Shown: piece by piece, positions 39,522 to 50,935 of the stretch
How the letters are laid out: each line of letters opens with the position of its first letter
Numbering within the stretch: position 1 is the first letter of the stretch
Source of the DNA: Liolophura sinensis
Lineage: Eukaryota; Mollusca; Polyplacophora; Chitonida; Chitonidae
Direction of reading: 5' to 3'
DNA: 64,000 bases
Assembly: GCF_032854445.1 (NCBI RefSeq)
Contig: NC_088301.1
Span: 22,749,808 to 22,813,807, forward strand
Program-made: the position numbers and the translations under genes
The notes under the pieces: generated by a model
Told to the model about the DNA's origin: nothing
The model's input: only the letters and a program-made list of their open reading frames with translations
Database searches by the model: none

Positions 39522-42500
39522 CTATTTTGGAGCGTTGAAACGTACGGTGGTACGCATATAGTAAGTCGCTTTCAGCATTACTGTAGACATTCAACATTAC
39601 TGTAGACATTCAACATTGCTAATGACATTCAACATTACTGTTCATGTTTAACGTTATTGTAGACATTCAACATTACTGTAAACGTTCAACATTACTGTAG
39701 ACATTCAGTATTCAACTTTACCGAAAACTGTCTTCCGATATGCCTGCGAAGACAGACTACTGTAATTTGTCACATGGTCCACTCGGTATTTTAACATTAT
39801 ATAACATTTGACAATCTGACGAACACCACTATCTGACGAACACACGTCGTTTACGGAATTGGCCTTGTGATTATTGATCTAGCTGCAACGTCCATCATGG
39901 TTGAAGGCATGTATACGAATGTCTTTTCGACGTATGGATTAGCTGGATATATAGTGATTCATATAGATAGAGCTGGATTGTGGTTCATATATAGAGCTGG
40001 ATTGCGGTTCATATATAGAGCTGGATTGTGGTTCATATATAAGACTGGTTATATAGTGGTTCATACAGCTGGATTGTTTTTCGGTGTTCTAGGTTGTCGG
40101 TGTACTTTACCTTTTACCATCGCTGTGCATGGACTGATGCATTCTGTATATAGCAGCTGTTTATCATCGCATCATAATGAGTCTCAATATATCATATATT
40201 TATTTGCCTTGAATATTTACAAGCTCACTATTATTGTCGCGATTAGTGCTCCAAAATATGATCAAAGCTGTTTTACGTACAAGTTCTATACGTTAAAGGT
40301 CTGGCAGCAACCTGCGGATGGTCGTGGGTTTCCCCCGGGCTCTGCCCGGTTTCCACCCACCCTAATGCTGGCCGCCGTCGTATAAGAGAAATATTCTTGA
40401 GTACGGAGTAAAACACCAATCAAATAAATAAATAAATAAATCTATACGTTAATTATACAGCTAACAACAGCCAGTATTGTTCGTCATCGCACTTAACCGC
40501 ATCATCCATGAGTGTGTACGTGTAACCTCGCTTTAATCGGCGTTTACAAACATAAGTACACTCTCTACACATACAGCCTAAAAGGATTCCATTCTCGACA
40601 TACATTCTTAGTCTTTATAAAGTGTTTAACTTTTAGGATCTTTTTGCTTCCACATATAGGGTTGTGACACTGTTTGAACTAACACTCAAAAAATTAAACT
40701 GTTAATTTTAACAGAAAATCTGTTGTCTGAGTGATGCTAGAATGTATTCTGTTATTATAACACAATGTTCGGTCATATTCAACATAAAATCCTGTTAGTC
40801 TAATAGAATCATTCTTCATGTTGAATTAATGGAATATGTGTGTTATATTTAACAGAACAATCTGCTGCAGTAGCAGAATATATATTTTAGCATCACTCAG
40901 ACAACAGACTTTCTGTTACAAATTAACAGATTGTTTTTATAGTGTATCCACATCAACGAATTCCATACGTCACTATTTATTTATTTGGTGCGTTACTCCC
41001 TATTATTTTACTTATGCGCGCGAATGCCTGGCTGGACGGTTAGCGCGCAAGCGCAGCACACTGACCCTCTGTCAGTGAGCCTCTCACGATCCAATGAGGT
41101 TTCTGTGAGTTCGTCCAGCTCATGCTGGCTTCTGCGGTCAGATGCAGGTAACCGAAAACGAAACCGGTTACTTCTTGGACGCGTGAAGGTATAGTTCTCT
41201 TGACTGACCATCTGAATATTGGCACAAATATAGCGTATGGGTTAAGACTTCAGTTTAAAGACAGAGCTATACAGTACATAAATATAGGCCTATATTTATG
41301 CCTGATGGAATGTTTAGGAAAATAATTAAAGAAAGAAAAACTATATATCCGCTCCATCAAGGAACGTCAAGCTGAATCATCCGGCATGTTTTTATGTGAC
41401 AAGGTGAAAAGAGACAGCCAGATGATGTGTCATAAGGGCTGGTTATCAGGCACTAAGTATTAATGATTAAGACATGTAGATAGTTTGCTGTTGAATACAA
41501 CACTCATGTAGAACGTTCGGCTAACAGTCTTATACTGGATAATATAGTAAAAGGCTTGCGCCATAGACCGTAAAACCAGAGCAGCGACAACTGTGATAAA
41601 TGATGACGGGTTTCACGTAACCGGTCGAATGCGGCCTCTTGTCAGTTTACCTCAGTAATGGTTTTATTCTAACTGCTCTGTAAATGCTTACATAATAGCA
41701 TACTAGTGCTACAAGCCACATAGCACTATGACTTAAGCAGAACTAGGTAAACAAAATGCATGATGCAATTTATTACACGACACTGGTCTAGAATTAAATC
41801 AAACCATACCACATATGGCCTGGTATAAGAAGTTACATGTACGGGTTGATGATCCTTATTATTTATATCGGTGTAGTACTTTTGTAAATTTCAACCCCCA
41901 AAATATATATTCCCAAACTATTGCGCGGTGCTATGCCATGTCATCATATCATATGTAGCTGCCATTTTTCTCTACAACGTATCAAAAAATTAGACCAGCA
42001 TACTTAACCAGCACTTTTTAGCTGTTGCCTTTGGAAGTGAAATCATGGCATTTTGTCACCTAGGTAGGCCCTAGGGGTGGGAAGTAAATTTGCTTTAGAC
42101 ATTGAAATACGCTTAACAGGAGCACAATTTCAGGACTGTGTATTTGCATATCAGGACAGGACAGAGGAAGTTGGCAGTTTGAATTCTTTAATTAATACAT
42201 GTACATCCACGAACAGAACTTTCAACATAGCAAACGAATGAAATAAGCACTCGGTACACATGCAGGGTCGAATCCTTATGGAAGTCGGAAAAGATCATCA
42301 TCGTGACATGATGTAAAGCGATGGCACGAAGCAAGGGTACGATGCTAACATCTCTTCGTGCCATCGTACCATCGCTTCGTGTCACTGTGCCATCGCTTCG
42401 TGTCATCGTGCCATCGCTTCGCATTATCGTGCCATCGCTTCGTGCCATCGACGGGTGATGGCGCGATGGTACAGTGATGGCCTTATATGGATTCCATAGC

Positions 42501-43886
42501 TCCTTATTAATTTAATCTTAAAAACATTTATAAAAGAAGACAAAAAATAATTTAACCTTATAGTTGTTTCGGAATACTGGTGGAAACAGACCTAAACTGC
42601 CTCAGCTATTTTGTTTACACGAGCTTGGTTACTGCAGACATCAACTTTAAATCTGGGATTCTTACGAACGCGTGGGAGGCGCCATGTTAAAGAATCAAGA
42701 AGCACGATTTCGCGTCATCGGTACCCCAGGCTCAAACGACTAACAGGGTTCGGGTGACGTTAGCGGAAACAAGTGAGGTATATATTTAAAGGAATAACCC
42801 CATCCTGATTGGTTAACGTTGGCAACATGGCGACGAGTTATCTCGGTTATGCGATATCAAAAAATAATAGGTTTGCTTCATATGAGATGCTTTATTGATG
42901 TATGAATGCGTTTGGTTGTCTTAATATAGACAGTAATGACTACTCTTCCACGTGTGTTTACAGGTTGGTTTTCTACGGCTAGCGCGGAGAAGGAGGGTAC
43001 GCCAGTCCACACCAGTCCAGAGCAGCTCATCAAAAATGGCGTCCGCAGTTTCCTAAACACTACTCACGTGGCGTCGCTGCAAATGCAAACGTCGCTAGAT
43101 GGCGCTGTTCGGTTCACTCAGCGGACTCTTAATCCCGGAGAAGTACTCAAGGTGGGGAAGGTTTACATCGGTGGAGTCACGGAGGAGAAAAAATGGAAAC
43201 TGCCCCTCAACAAAACGTCCAAGGAAAAACATAAAGAAATAAAATATCTTCTATGCTACGACGACAAAGACTGGGAAATTTTAATACCGTTTGGCGCGAA
43301 CTGCAGGTTTTACGAAACCTCCACGGAAAATAACAATAAACCCACCGGGTCTTCCGTCGTCAAAATGAACGACGTTTTGGACACGCAAAAATTCCCGGCG
43401 CTTGCGCAGATGATATTCGGGGAACTTCCGGCCTTGATGTGTTATTTCACGGGGTCCCTGCACTTGCTCGACAAATTCGAGGAGGAGACAGTTGTGGCCG
43501 CCACGCTTGGTGAAGAAGTGAACATGATGTTTGAGATTGGCGTGGCCTCGTCCATACGCTATAATCTCGCACTGAACGAGAATCACATACAGAACAGCGA
43601 CGCCTACCGACGAGCGGCGTCAATGTGTAAATCAGATTTACAGAGTTACGTGTCAAACATGAAACTGGCTTTTACACTGAAACCGGAACTGGAGGAGTTG
43701 GATGACCTGAACTATGATTTTTACGACCTGGATAGTATCCCGAGTTACCGAGGGGACGACGATGACAGCATACACTCCACTACCAGCGAGAATCTTCACG
43801 TGAAACCAATCGACAACAACAACGGGTTTAATCGATCATCCACATCCAATTTACAAACGTTTACATACGATACTGTGTCCATATGA
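34723..43886 (+). CDS. CABIT-domain protein, two exons (416 aa)
   Basis: Exon 1 is 34723-35050 (donor GTGAGT) and exon 2 is 42964-43886 (acceptor TTTACAG). They join within a Gly codon to give PEDYAGWFSTAS, the typical junction of the CABIT family, and the frame then runs to TGA at 43884. The protein is 416 aa. A basic N-tail (1-20) precedes one CABIT domain starting near residue 33 (YTLKDILRKFKLPCVVKC) and running to about residue 340. The acidic tail has tyrosines at about 360, 363, 371 and 411. Known relatives (GAREM, THEMIS) are adaptors in receptor-tyrosine-kinase or T-cell-receptor signalling. This protein has only one CABIT, unlike THEMIS, and I see no SAM domain or Grb2-binding proline motif. 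The C-terminus VSI could fit a hydrophobic PDZ ligand (weak inference). No AATAAA lies close downstream; ATTAAA occurs at 44654 and 44668. Confidence 0.88.
36530..37460. repeat. 34-50-bp minisatellite in CABIT intron
   Basis: Roughly 18-20 copies of ATTGGTCACTTCTAGTCACT and GTTAAAAGTGATTACA, some with a GAATCAGAATGC insertion, giving two unit lengths. Confidence 0.92.
38365..38935. mobile_element. About 570-bp near-palindromic element
   Basis: From CAATTTATAACACATTAATG on the left, the reverse complement of the right side aligns almost continuously (TAAACAGGAATTTAGGAATT, GGTTGTTGTTAAACGG, CTGTTATCTGAGTGATGATA) to a loop near 38640-38740. The inner part is a copy of the smaller palindromic MITE also present at 40.7, 45.4, 54.7 and 61.2 kb. 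It lies in the CABIT intron. Confidence 0.8.
39449..39518. repeat. Long (TA)n microsatellite
   Basis: About 35 uninterrupted TA units in the CABIT intron. Confidence 0.96.
39565..39715. repeat. About 20-bp tandem repeat
   Basis: Around seven copies of CATTCAACATTACTGTAGA with small changes. Confidence 0.88.
39945..40070. repeat. About 27-bp tandem repeat
   Basis: Four to five copies of TATATAGAGCTGGATTGTGG followed by TTCA. It creates a repetitive short frame (FIYRAGL units), not a gene. Confidence 0.88.
40297..40440 (+). mobile_element. SINE, 5'-truncated, with TSD
   Basis: The body starts at AGGTCTGGCAGCAACCTGCG and ends (AAAT)n. The 12-bp direct repeat TCTATACGTTAA flanks it at 40285-40296 and 40441-40452. 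Lies in the CABIT intron. Confidence 0.92.
40682..40945. mobile_element. Palindromic MITE, about 264 bp
   Basis: Ends ACACT...AGTGT are inverted repeats, followed inward by AACTGTTAATTTTAACAG versus AAATTAACAGATTG, and CTGTTGTCTGAGTGATGCTA versus TAGCATCACTCAGACAACAG. No coding capacity. Best-preserved member of the family here. Confidence 0.85.
41030..41150 (+). mobile_element. SINE head only (3' part missing)
   Basis: It has GGTTAGCGCGCAAGCGCAG, a B-box region CTGTGAGTTCGTCC and CTCATGCTGGCTTC, after which the body stops. It is the converse of the usual 5' truncation, so later deletion is likely. Confidence 0.75.
41560..41810 (+). repeat. Dispersed repeat family R350, copy A
   Basis: GTAAAACCAGAGCAGCGACA, CGAATGCGGCCTCTTGTCAG, TTTACCTCAGTAATGG, then GCAATTTATTACACGACACT. 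Relatives at 47.9, 48.26, 53.66 and 54.0 kb. Confidence 0.65.
42300..42475. repeat. About 20-bp repeat of ATCGCTTCGTG type
   Basis: CCATCGCTTCGTGTCATCGT recurs about seven times on the plus strand. The sequence before it (GATGGCACGAAGCAAGG) is an inverted copy, so the array can form a hairpin. Confidence 0.88.
42964..43886 (+). CDS. CABIT gene 1, exon 2
   Basis: Acceptor GTTTACAG ends at 42963. It is a 923-bp uninterrupted frame coding residues 110-416: the rest of the CABIT domain (GWFSTASAEKEG, LKVGKVYIGG, LLCYDDKDWEILIPFGANC, FPALAQMIFGELPALMCYFTG) and the acidic, tyrosine-containing tail. It is more GC-rich than its surroundings, as expected of true coding sequence. Confidence 0.92.
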
Positions 43887-45352
43887 ACAAAATAACATAT
43901 TGCCCAGAACGACCTGAAGGTGGTTCTTTTGAGATTTGATGTATATCTTTTTTACTGAAATATTTTCTTGTTTGGTTTAAAATCTATCAGACAAATACAA
44001 GGTTCATGTTATAGTCGATTCCAGTACAGGTCTCATCATGTAATTATACCAGTACAAACCTATTTTGAAAAAACACGACAAGCAAATTGGTTTTCTGTTT
44101 CACTGCATGCATGAAGCAAGCTAAAGTAGTTTCTCGGAGAAAAGTTCGAAATGAAATGACAAGGAACACACCTTTCTCCAAGTAACAAGCCAAAACGCGC
44201 AGAAGTTGAAAAATCCTGCAAAAATTTGATGTCGGCTCACATGCACATCTCAGTTTAGGTGAATGGCCAATGTTAAAAGATAGGATAGACAGACATATAG
44301 ACAGAGCAACTTATAGAGCTGTTTGTCGCATCTAATAATAATTTATAATTGATAATTTACAATTATTAATAGTGGTAAAATAACTACCATAGTTCGCCAT
44401 GCTACCATAAAATGTCCTCATTATTGTTTTGACCACCACATGAGCAACACGTATTGTTCGTTTAAACTCACTCTGTGTAGGCCTATGCAAGGAGTCTCTG
44501 TTGCCATAGTCAACGGAATATCAAAATATTTCTTTCATAACAGAAAATAGCGACAACAAGCGAATTTTCAGAAACCAGCAAGCTTTAGGCAATACCTGAA
44601 ATTTCAAAAGTTGGCCTCATGGGCAACCAAAGACTTTGTCGACCCTTTCGCATATTAAATCGGAAACATTAAATCGAAATCGTGTTCTTCAGTGTTTAAA
44701 GCAATTCGTTTGACTCGAAGCAAAAGACGTGACTGTTTGAAGTTTTGTTGGACCAGCGACATGTTACTTTGTCTAACGGCTCATTTCTACACAAAGCTCT
44801 ATTGAGAGGGTCAGTGTCGTGTAGGCTGTAAATGGTATGGAGTTATAAATAATGCATGACACGTGCGACAGACTGACACAGTCACTCTCAGGGAGGTAGT
44901 TTCATATCAAGACATGTATATAATGTACGTATCTATATATATCCCATACCTACCTGCCTTAGTCAATTCATTACATGATATTTCCATTACGGGGACTTGC
45001 TTGTGAAATCTAACCCACCTTTGTGGATTATTTGTGTACAGAAGCTCTTTGTTTTACGGGATTTTTTTTTCTTCTTCAGGTGTATACGAGTTAGACAGTA
45101 ACACGTTTACCTCGTTAAGTAAGGATTTAAAAATACGTTAATGGATTCATTTATTCTAACGCCTGCGCTATGACTGTCTCTCTTTGTGATGAGACAGCGC
45201 GTTAAGCGATCTCCCTTTGCCCGTAATGCTCTTACGATATAATTCTGTAATGGTTCAGTTAAAACGGATATATTTCTGAAGAAGAAGAAAAAAGATACGA
45301 TCTTGTCGCATAATCGGCGGTTTTTCATTTTTTTATTTGTTATGCTTTACTT

Positions 45353-45570
45353 AGTCAAAACTAAACGGAATGTCTGTTGTCTGAGTGATACTGGAATGTA
45401 TTCTGTTATAACAAAATACTGTGTCATATTCAGCATAATAATCTTTATGTTAAGTAAATAGAACATTTGTGCTTTATTTAACAGAATGATCATTAACCGA
45501 TTGTATCATCACTTCTATCATCACATCTATCAACAGACTTTTTGTTAAATTTAACAGAGAGTTTTTTTTT
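45353..45570. mobile_element. Palindromic MITE copy
   Basis: GTCTGTTGTCTGAGTGATAC and AACAGACTTTTTGTTAAATT flank a TTCTGTTATAACAAAATAC / TTTAACAGAATGATC core. The right half is rearranged. Confidence 0.75.
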
Positions 45571-46054
45571 ACCCGTTATCACATTGAAACACATTAAATC
45601 CCCTTGAATATATTAGTTCTACGTTCTTAGCACATATCTGCTTTTGTCATCTATGAGACATTTTGACATACTAAGTTTAGCTCAAACATGGAACAGCGAA
45701 ACCAAAATAATATCACAAACCGGAGATATGTGATCAAAACGCTTTGTGAGGTCTATATGTAAGGTGAGTGACAACAATATCCATGGTATAGAAGGGCGTG
45801 TATGACGGAAATAAACACTGTGTCTTGTGCTCAAGCGTTGTACATTGTCAGTTATATGTAAATAGTGTAAATCTGTGATAACTGGTATGCTCTGTATAGT
45901 GGCTTTGTCATGGAACCGTATTTATATTCATTTCGCGAGGTCTTTGGGTCAAGGACCGCACCGGTGTCTAATTTATATCTATTCAACCGAAAACAAGGTG
46001 CCCTTTTGCTACATGTACAATTCAACCAATACTTTCTGAGTTTCTGGACTAACT

Positions 46055-46201
46055 GCAGGGGCCTCCGCGGCGGAGGGGGTTAGCACACCCGGCTCGGTTT
46101 CCTTCCATCATAATGCTGGCCGCCGTCGTAATAGTGAAATATTCTTGAGTGCGGCGTAAAACACCGACCAAATAAATAAATAAATAAATAAATAAATAAA
46201 T
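46055..46201 (+). mobile_element. SINE with internal deletion or different head
   Basis: A short tRNA-like start (GGCGGAGGGGGTTAGCACAC) jumps directly to GGTTTCCTTCCATCATAATG and the standard 3' part with an (AAAT)n tail. About 110 bp of the usual middle is absent. Confidence 0.75.
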
Positions 46202-46440
46202 GTATTAACAGTGAAACTCGACTTAAGTTCCTCCGTCTTTAGGTATCCTTTATACTGCCACAAAGTAATATGCGTTTTTTCAGTCTGTTCATTATAACAG
46301 TATAGTCTGTTAGTACTCTAGACCTCGTCGTTGTGCAAAATATTTATGTAGTTTATTACATGTACATATTGGATTGTTTTGTATTCATTTCATATCGATG
46401 TTATCGTGTATTTGTGCACTTTTTTGTGACTTTTCGTTAC

Positions 46441-46560
46441 CCCCCCCCCCCTGAGTTTCCCGTTATCCCTCAGGCCTTACCATTAACCCCCTGACCTTTC
46501 CGTTAACCCCCCCACCCCCTCCCGACATTTCCGTTATTCGCCAGACTTCCGTTATCACAC
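46441..46560. repeat. C-rich low-complexity tract
   Basis: An 11-base C run at 46441-46451 is followed by diverged repeats of CGTTAACCCCCTGACCTTTC type. Confidence 0.8.
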
Positions 46561-46874
46561 AGACTTCTAACTGGTCACATTTTTGTTGCTAGAGGTTAAA
46601 AAAATCTTAATGTATCATGTGACTTGTGATAGAAATGTTAGGCAACTTCTGTTAGCATTAGTTTACCGATCACCTGTCTCACTGTGTTCCGGAGGCACAA
46701 ATGACACCGCCTTCCTTCGGGAATTTCTTACGTTCACCTCCTCAGTTTTTACCATCATTCGTCGAGAATAAACAACTTTTTAGGAAACTTTTTGACAGGT
46801 CACTATGCTACTGTAGAATGTTCTTTGTCTTTAGCGAATCCCTTACTCTGTTATCATCCAGACATTTGTCATTC

Positions 46875-47035
46875 TGAAAATTGTTATCACCAACAAAATT
46901 CTGTTATCACCAACAGAATTCAACAAAATTCTGTTATCACCAACAGAATTCAACAAAATTCTGTTATCACCCACAGAACTCCTTGAGACTATTATCTTTG
47001 AGGCTTCTGTTATCTTTGAGACTTTTGTTATCAAA
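46875..47035. repeat. About 30-bp tandem repeat
   Basis: Copies of AATTCTGTTATCACCAACAG with AATTCAACAA spacers, decaying into CTGTTATCTTTGAGACTT. Confidence 0.9.
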
Positions 47036-47345
47036 CCCTCTGCCTGAGAGGGCGTTCATTTACATGTACGTGTGTGTACACATTAAATCGTGAATTTCTA
47101 CCACCCTGTATTATGTGTTTACATTAGGCTTGTCGCACCTGCTTACCTTGGCACATCCAGTTTAAGGATATATGTTCTGTTTTTAACAAACTTTCACATG
47201 AGCAACCTCTGTTTGATTACTTGAATTTTAATTGTTTACGACTCTTGTGACTATTTGAGTACGTTTCTGCACGAACCTCTGTAATATTATGTCGGTTACA
47301 ATTTCAATGGTTTGGCGTGAATCAACAATGGTCTGGTAGTACATT

Positions 47346-47420
47346 TGTAAGATGAACATGTGTAAGATGAACATGTGTAAGATGAACATGTGTAAGATGA
47401 ACATGTGTAAGATGAACATG
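47346..47420. repeat. 15-bp tandem repeat, 5 copies
   Basis: GTAAGATGAACATGT repeated five times with no changes. It is a multiple of three and so keeps a frame open (MNMCK units). Confidence 0.95.
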
Positions 47421-47739
47421 TTTATATTTGTTTTCTTCATTGGGTGTTTGGCGTCAGTTGCTTTCAGTAATTATTGGTCGTATCACAACAGTGTCTCTTC
47501 GTGCTGTGTTTGTCTCATTGTCGCAATATTTATAATGCTGCCTCACTGGAACATCATGGCGAAGACACCGAATGTGACATCAGAAACAATCACAATATAT
47601 CGACGACAGGCCATCTAGCGTCTGGTCTCTCCACCTATGCTGCGCAAAGACGAGAATAATGAAGTTTAGAGATTGAATTACAATGCGGTGCTCAAGAATT
47701 TATCGCTCATACGAGGCTGTCCTCTTTATGAATGCAAGA

Positions 47740-47880
47740 ACCTCGGTAGAGCCCACGACAGAAATCACCGTCCTTCACAAGGTATCTGACAAACCTCCTG
47801 ACTTACAGGAAGAACTGAACCCGCGACAGCTGGATTTGAACTTGCGACCTCAGTGGTCAAGGGCTCTGTGAAACTGCCGG
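47740..47880 (-). mobile_element. tRNA-derived SINE, third type, minus strand
   Basis: Contains TATCTGACAAACCTCCTGAC and CAGCTGGATTTGAACTTGCG plus ACCTCAGTGGTCAAG, the reverse complement of an A/B-box tRNA head. The short reading frame over it is not a gene. Confidence 0.65.
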
Positions 47881-47894
47881 CAGCCTCCTCCGCC

Positions 47895-48370
47895 ATTTAA
47901 TATAAAGACTATACACCACAGAGAGTAAAACCGGAGCAGTGAAGACAATGTGGTAGTTGGCAAATGGTCACATGTATAATCGGTGAAATCCGGCCACTTA
48001 TCAATTTACTTAAGTTTTTCTAACAGTTCCCGTAAATACTGAAATACAAACAACTTATACGCCCCATGGCACAATGGTTTATGTGTACAATCTCATAAAT
48101 GAATGCAGTGATAATTTTTAGACTTTCCTGGTTTAGAACTTGCAATCAGCTATGCTTTTATCACATTTAATAAACAATCGCATGAAAACAAAGGCAAGGG
48201 GTCAGGCGCCGGAAATGCTTAGTTCACAATCAAGATCCTGCTTTTTGCAGAAATACAATATAAAAGACTACAGCATATAGAGGGTAAAACGAGTGTTGCG
48301 ATAGTTGTTGAATGGCCTCGCGTATCCGGGGAAATCCGGTCTCTTGTCAATTTACCTCCGTGTACTTCAT
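47895..48370 (+). repeat. Dispersed repeat family R350, copies B and C in tandem
   Basis: GAGAGTAAAACCGGAGCAGT / GGTGAAATCCGGCCACTTAT (from about 47925) and GAGGGTAAAACGAGTGTTGC / GGGGAAATCCGGTCTCTTGT (from about 48280) are head-to-tail copies about 350 bp apart. Confidence 0.65.
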
Positions 48371-48728
48371 ATTACCGCTTAGGCGGCTTATCGGTGAAAG
48401 CGTCCGCCTCGAAGTCGTGAGACCTGAGATCAAACCCGGGTGGGATCATACTAAAGATATAAAAATGGTACTTGTTGCTGCCTTGCTTGGCGCTCAGCGC
48501 TGAGAGGTTACAGAAAGTAAACAGTACTGTTGGGCAGCTGTCAGTATAATGTGACTGGGTGGAGTATCATGTCTGGCTTCTTAGGGATGATACTTCGGTC
48601 GCAGAAGCACTCTGGCGGCATGGGTTCGCTCTGCCACAAGAAGATACAGTATATATGTGCAAAGACCGAATGCCTCTTCGTCATATGACTGAAACATTGT
48701 TAAGTACGACATAAAAACCCAACATTCA
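48368..48728 (+). mobile_element. Full-length SINE of a fourth type
   Basis: A tRNA-like head (GTGAAAGCGTCCGCCTCGAA, GAGATCAAACCCGGG) is followed by GCTTGGCGCTCAGCGCTGAG and a long body ending TCATATGACTGAAACATTGT, TAAGTACGACATAAAAACCC. The head pattern is common among mollusc SINEs (recollection, not searched). Confidence 0.72.
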
Positions 48729-49809
48729 TTTTACAAACAAGCAGACAAACAGACAGAACTATATCTGTCTTGCCGAGCAGAACAAGATGTAACCCTACTT
48801 TTCGGGGACTCGCCTGGTGTGGTCGTGCACTTAACCAATATAGAAACATTTATATTGTGAATGTACCGCACTAAAAATCTTTAAAAAATGATGACATTTT
48901 GACGGGCTATTGATTTCACAGTGAAAATATTGCATGTCTCCGGCATGTCGCGTGCTATACGAGTAAACTTTATTATTGTGGCTGTACAGGTTGTTGCTTA
49001 GTATTTGTCGGGGCTGGTGTGAATGTGCATATAAGGCTAATATGTCATTTGGTCAAGTGCCATTTCTTGTTTTACTCATAAGTTAAAAAGTTTCAACTAT
49101 GGCATGGTGATAAGTAGTTTCTGTTCACTGTATAAATGCCGTGCGTAAACCCCTCAATCGCTGCCTGCACACAAGGCGCAGGGAATTTTGAGATTTCTCC
49201 GCTCTGTTCTCGGGTCTGTTACGTGTGCGGGCTGTGAGCTAAGTCTGTCCCTCACATCTACGAAATTCGTTAGTAACTTGCAGAAGGTCAGTGGTTTATC
49301 CCCGCCAGTCCGGTTTTATTCACCCATAAAACTGATCGACATGGTTATAAGCAAATAATTCCTTATTGTGGCTTTAAACAAAACTCAAATAAGTAAAGAA
49401 ATCAAGCAAGTTTATTCAGATGCATTTCAATATTTAAAAGCTATTATAAAATTGGTTCTTCAATGGAAACAACGGTTCGATAGCTAAAAATCTTTTCCAG
49501 AGAACAATAATGGAAACAATCTTTCCTAAATTTGCAATCTTTCAGTCTGTCTGCGAAGCAGAGTTTGAGTTATAATTTCCTTCGTAGGTACCATAATTTG
49601 CCTCCAATTAAGGGGAGGTAACGCTCATTACCAGTTTTATTTGAACTGTTACTATTAGAGTTATCTTTCCTTAGTCCATATCTTAAACGTATCCCACGCG
49701 ATCAGTGCTGTATTTTGATCCTGACATTCAAAGAGATCTCATTTATGTTGTTTGAATGACAGTTTATATTTCTATTATATTCAAGTACTACTACACATTT
49801 ATCTCCACT

Positions 49810-49985
49810 GTTACACTCTGTGACCTCGGCTAATATACCTCTGGGTCAAAACGATTTTTAGCCCGGCCGAAACTCGGCCAGTATAACTCGATGAAAATGA
49901 CGTTCAACTCGGTAAAGACGACTTTCAACTCAGCCCATATATCTCCACCAAAACAACTTTCAACTCGGCCAGTATAAGCTAATGC
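49810..49985. repeat. About 38-bp diverged tandem repeat
   Basis: Four copies sharing CAACTCGGCCAGTATAACTC and AAAACGACTTTCAACTCGG-like motifs. Confidence 0.75.
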
Positions 49986-50184
49986 GGAAGCCTGTTTTAC
50001 CACGACGCGTTAACTGCAATCGGGTAATAGCATACACAAGACATGCATAACTGACAAAAGATGTCGGTAAATGTCTATTCATTACCCAACATTGTTAGAA
50101 TGTTGAGCTATCACAGGGGACAATCTGCATTAGGTGTAAAAAGAAGAAAAAAAAAAGACAGGTGTAAAAGGTGCAGTATGGAGT

Positions 50185-50397
50185 CCCAAGAACCCCTCAC
50201 CAACGCGGGCGCATTTCAGCTCTTGCTGGCATCATCTTCGGTCGTACGTGGGAAGGTCTTCCAGCAACCTGCGGATGGTCGTGGGTTTCCCGCGGGCTCT
50301 GACCGGTTTCCTCCCACCATAATGCTGGCTGCTGTCGTATGAGTGAAATATTCTTGAGTACGGCGTAAAACTGCAAATAAATAAATAAATAACTGTC
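50185..50397 (+). mobile_element. SINE, slightly 5'-truncated, with TSD
   Basis: It begins within the tRNA head (CCCAAGAACCCCTCACCAAC) and is otherwise complete. The 9-bp direct repeat GTATGGAGT flanks it at 50176-50184 and 50398-50406. Confidence 0.87.
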
Positions 50398-50701
50398 GTA
50401 TGGAGTACAATCATCCACAAAACAGTCGTAGGCCATAACTGATTGTATTTAGTATGATAACACAAAGCACCACATGGTACTTTGGAATTCAATCAGCTTG
50501 CGCCCAGTTTCAAAAATCGAAGCGATATGACACTTTATGGTCTTTATGATTTATGGTTGCAATACTTATCTGGAGATTGATTTATTTATGTAGTTAGTTA
50601 GTTAGTAAATAAGTTAATTAGATATTCAATAGAATATTTCAAAAAAACAACGCCTTCGGGTTTTAAGAATGAGGTAGACCGGACAAACTTTTTACGACTT
50701 T

Positions 50702-50935
50702 ATTTATTTCATGTATTTAGTTGGTGTTTTCCGCCGTTTACTCAAGAATATTTCACTTACACCACGGTGGTTGGAGGAAACTCGATAGAGCCAGAGGGAA
50801 ACACACGGCCATCCGCAGATTAGCACAACTTCCCATGTACGACCTGAGATGAAGCCAGCATGGGTAAGACGTGAAATCACAACGACCACAGTGGTGAGGC
50901 TCCTAGCTGAGTCATTGTGCTGCAGGGACGTTATA
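50702..50935 (-). mobile_element. Near full-length SINE, minus strand
   Basis: Reverse-complement motifs appear in order: GTTGGTGTTTTCCGCCG, ACTCAAGAATATTTCACTTA, CGGCCATCCGCAG and GAGGCTCCTAGCTGAGTCAT. Confidence 0.82.

Noticed and set aside
39867-40385. A 172-codon plus-strand frame
   Set aside because: It consists of a 27-bp tandem repeat and the 3' part of a SINE; no conserved domain.
42827-42963. ATGGCGACGAGTTATCTCGG as an alternative first exon for the CABIT gene
   Set aside because: A start-like context exists, but no donor in the right phase joins to the 42964 acceptor, and the exon at 34723 fits the family far better.
43281-43656. Minus-strand frames opposite CABIT exon 2
   Set aside because: They are antisense shadows of a well-supported coding exon.
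48368-48440. A functional tRNA gene
   Set aside because: A and B boxes are visible but the cloverleaf is imperfect and the sequence continues into a SINE body.
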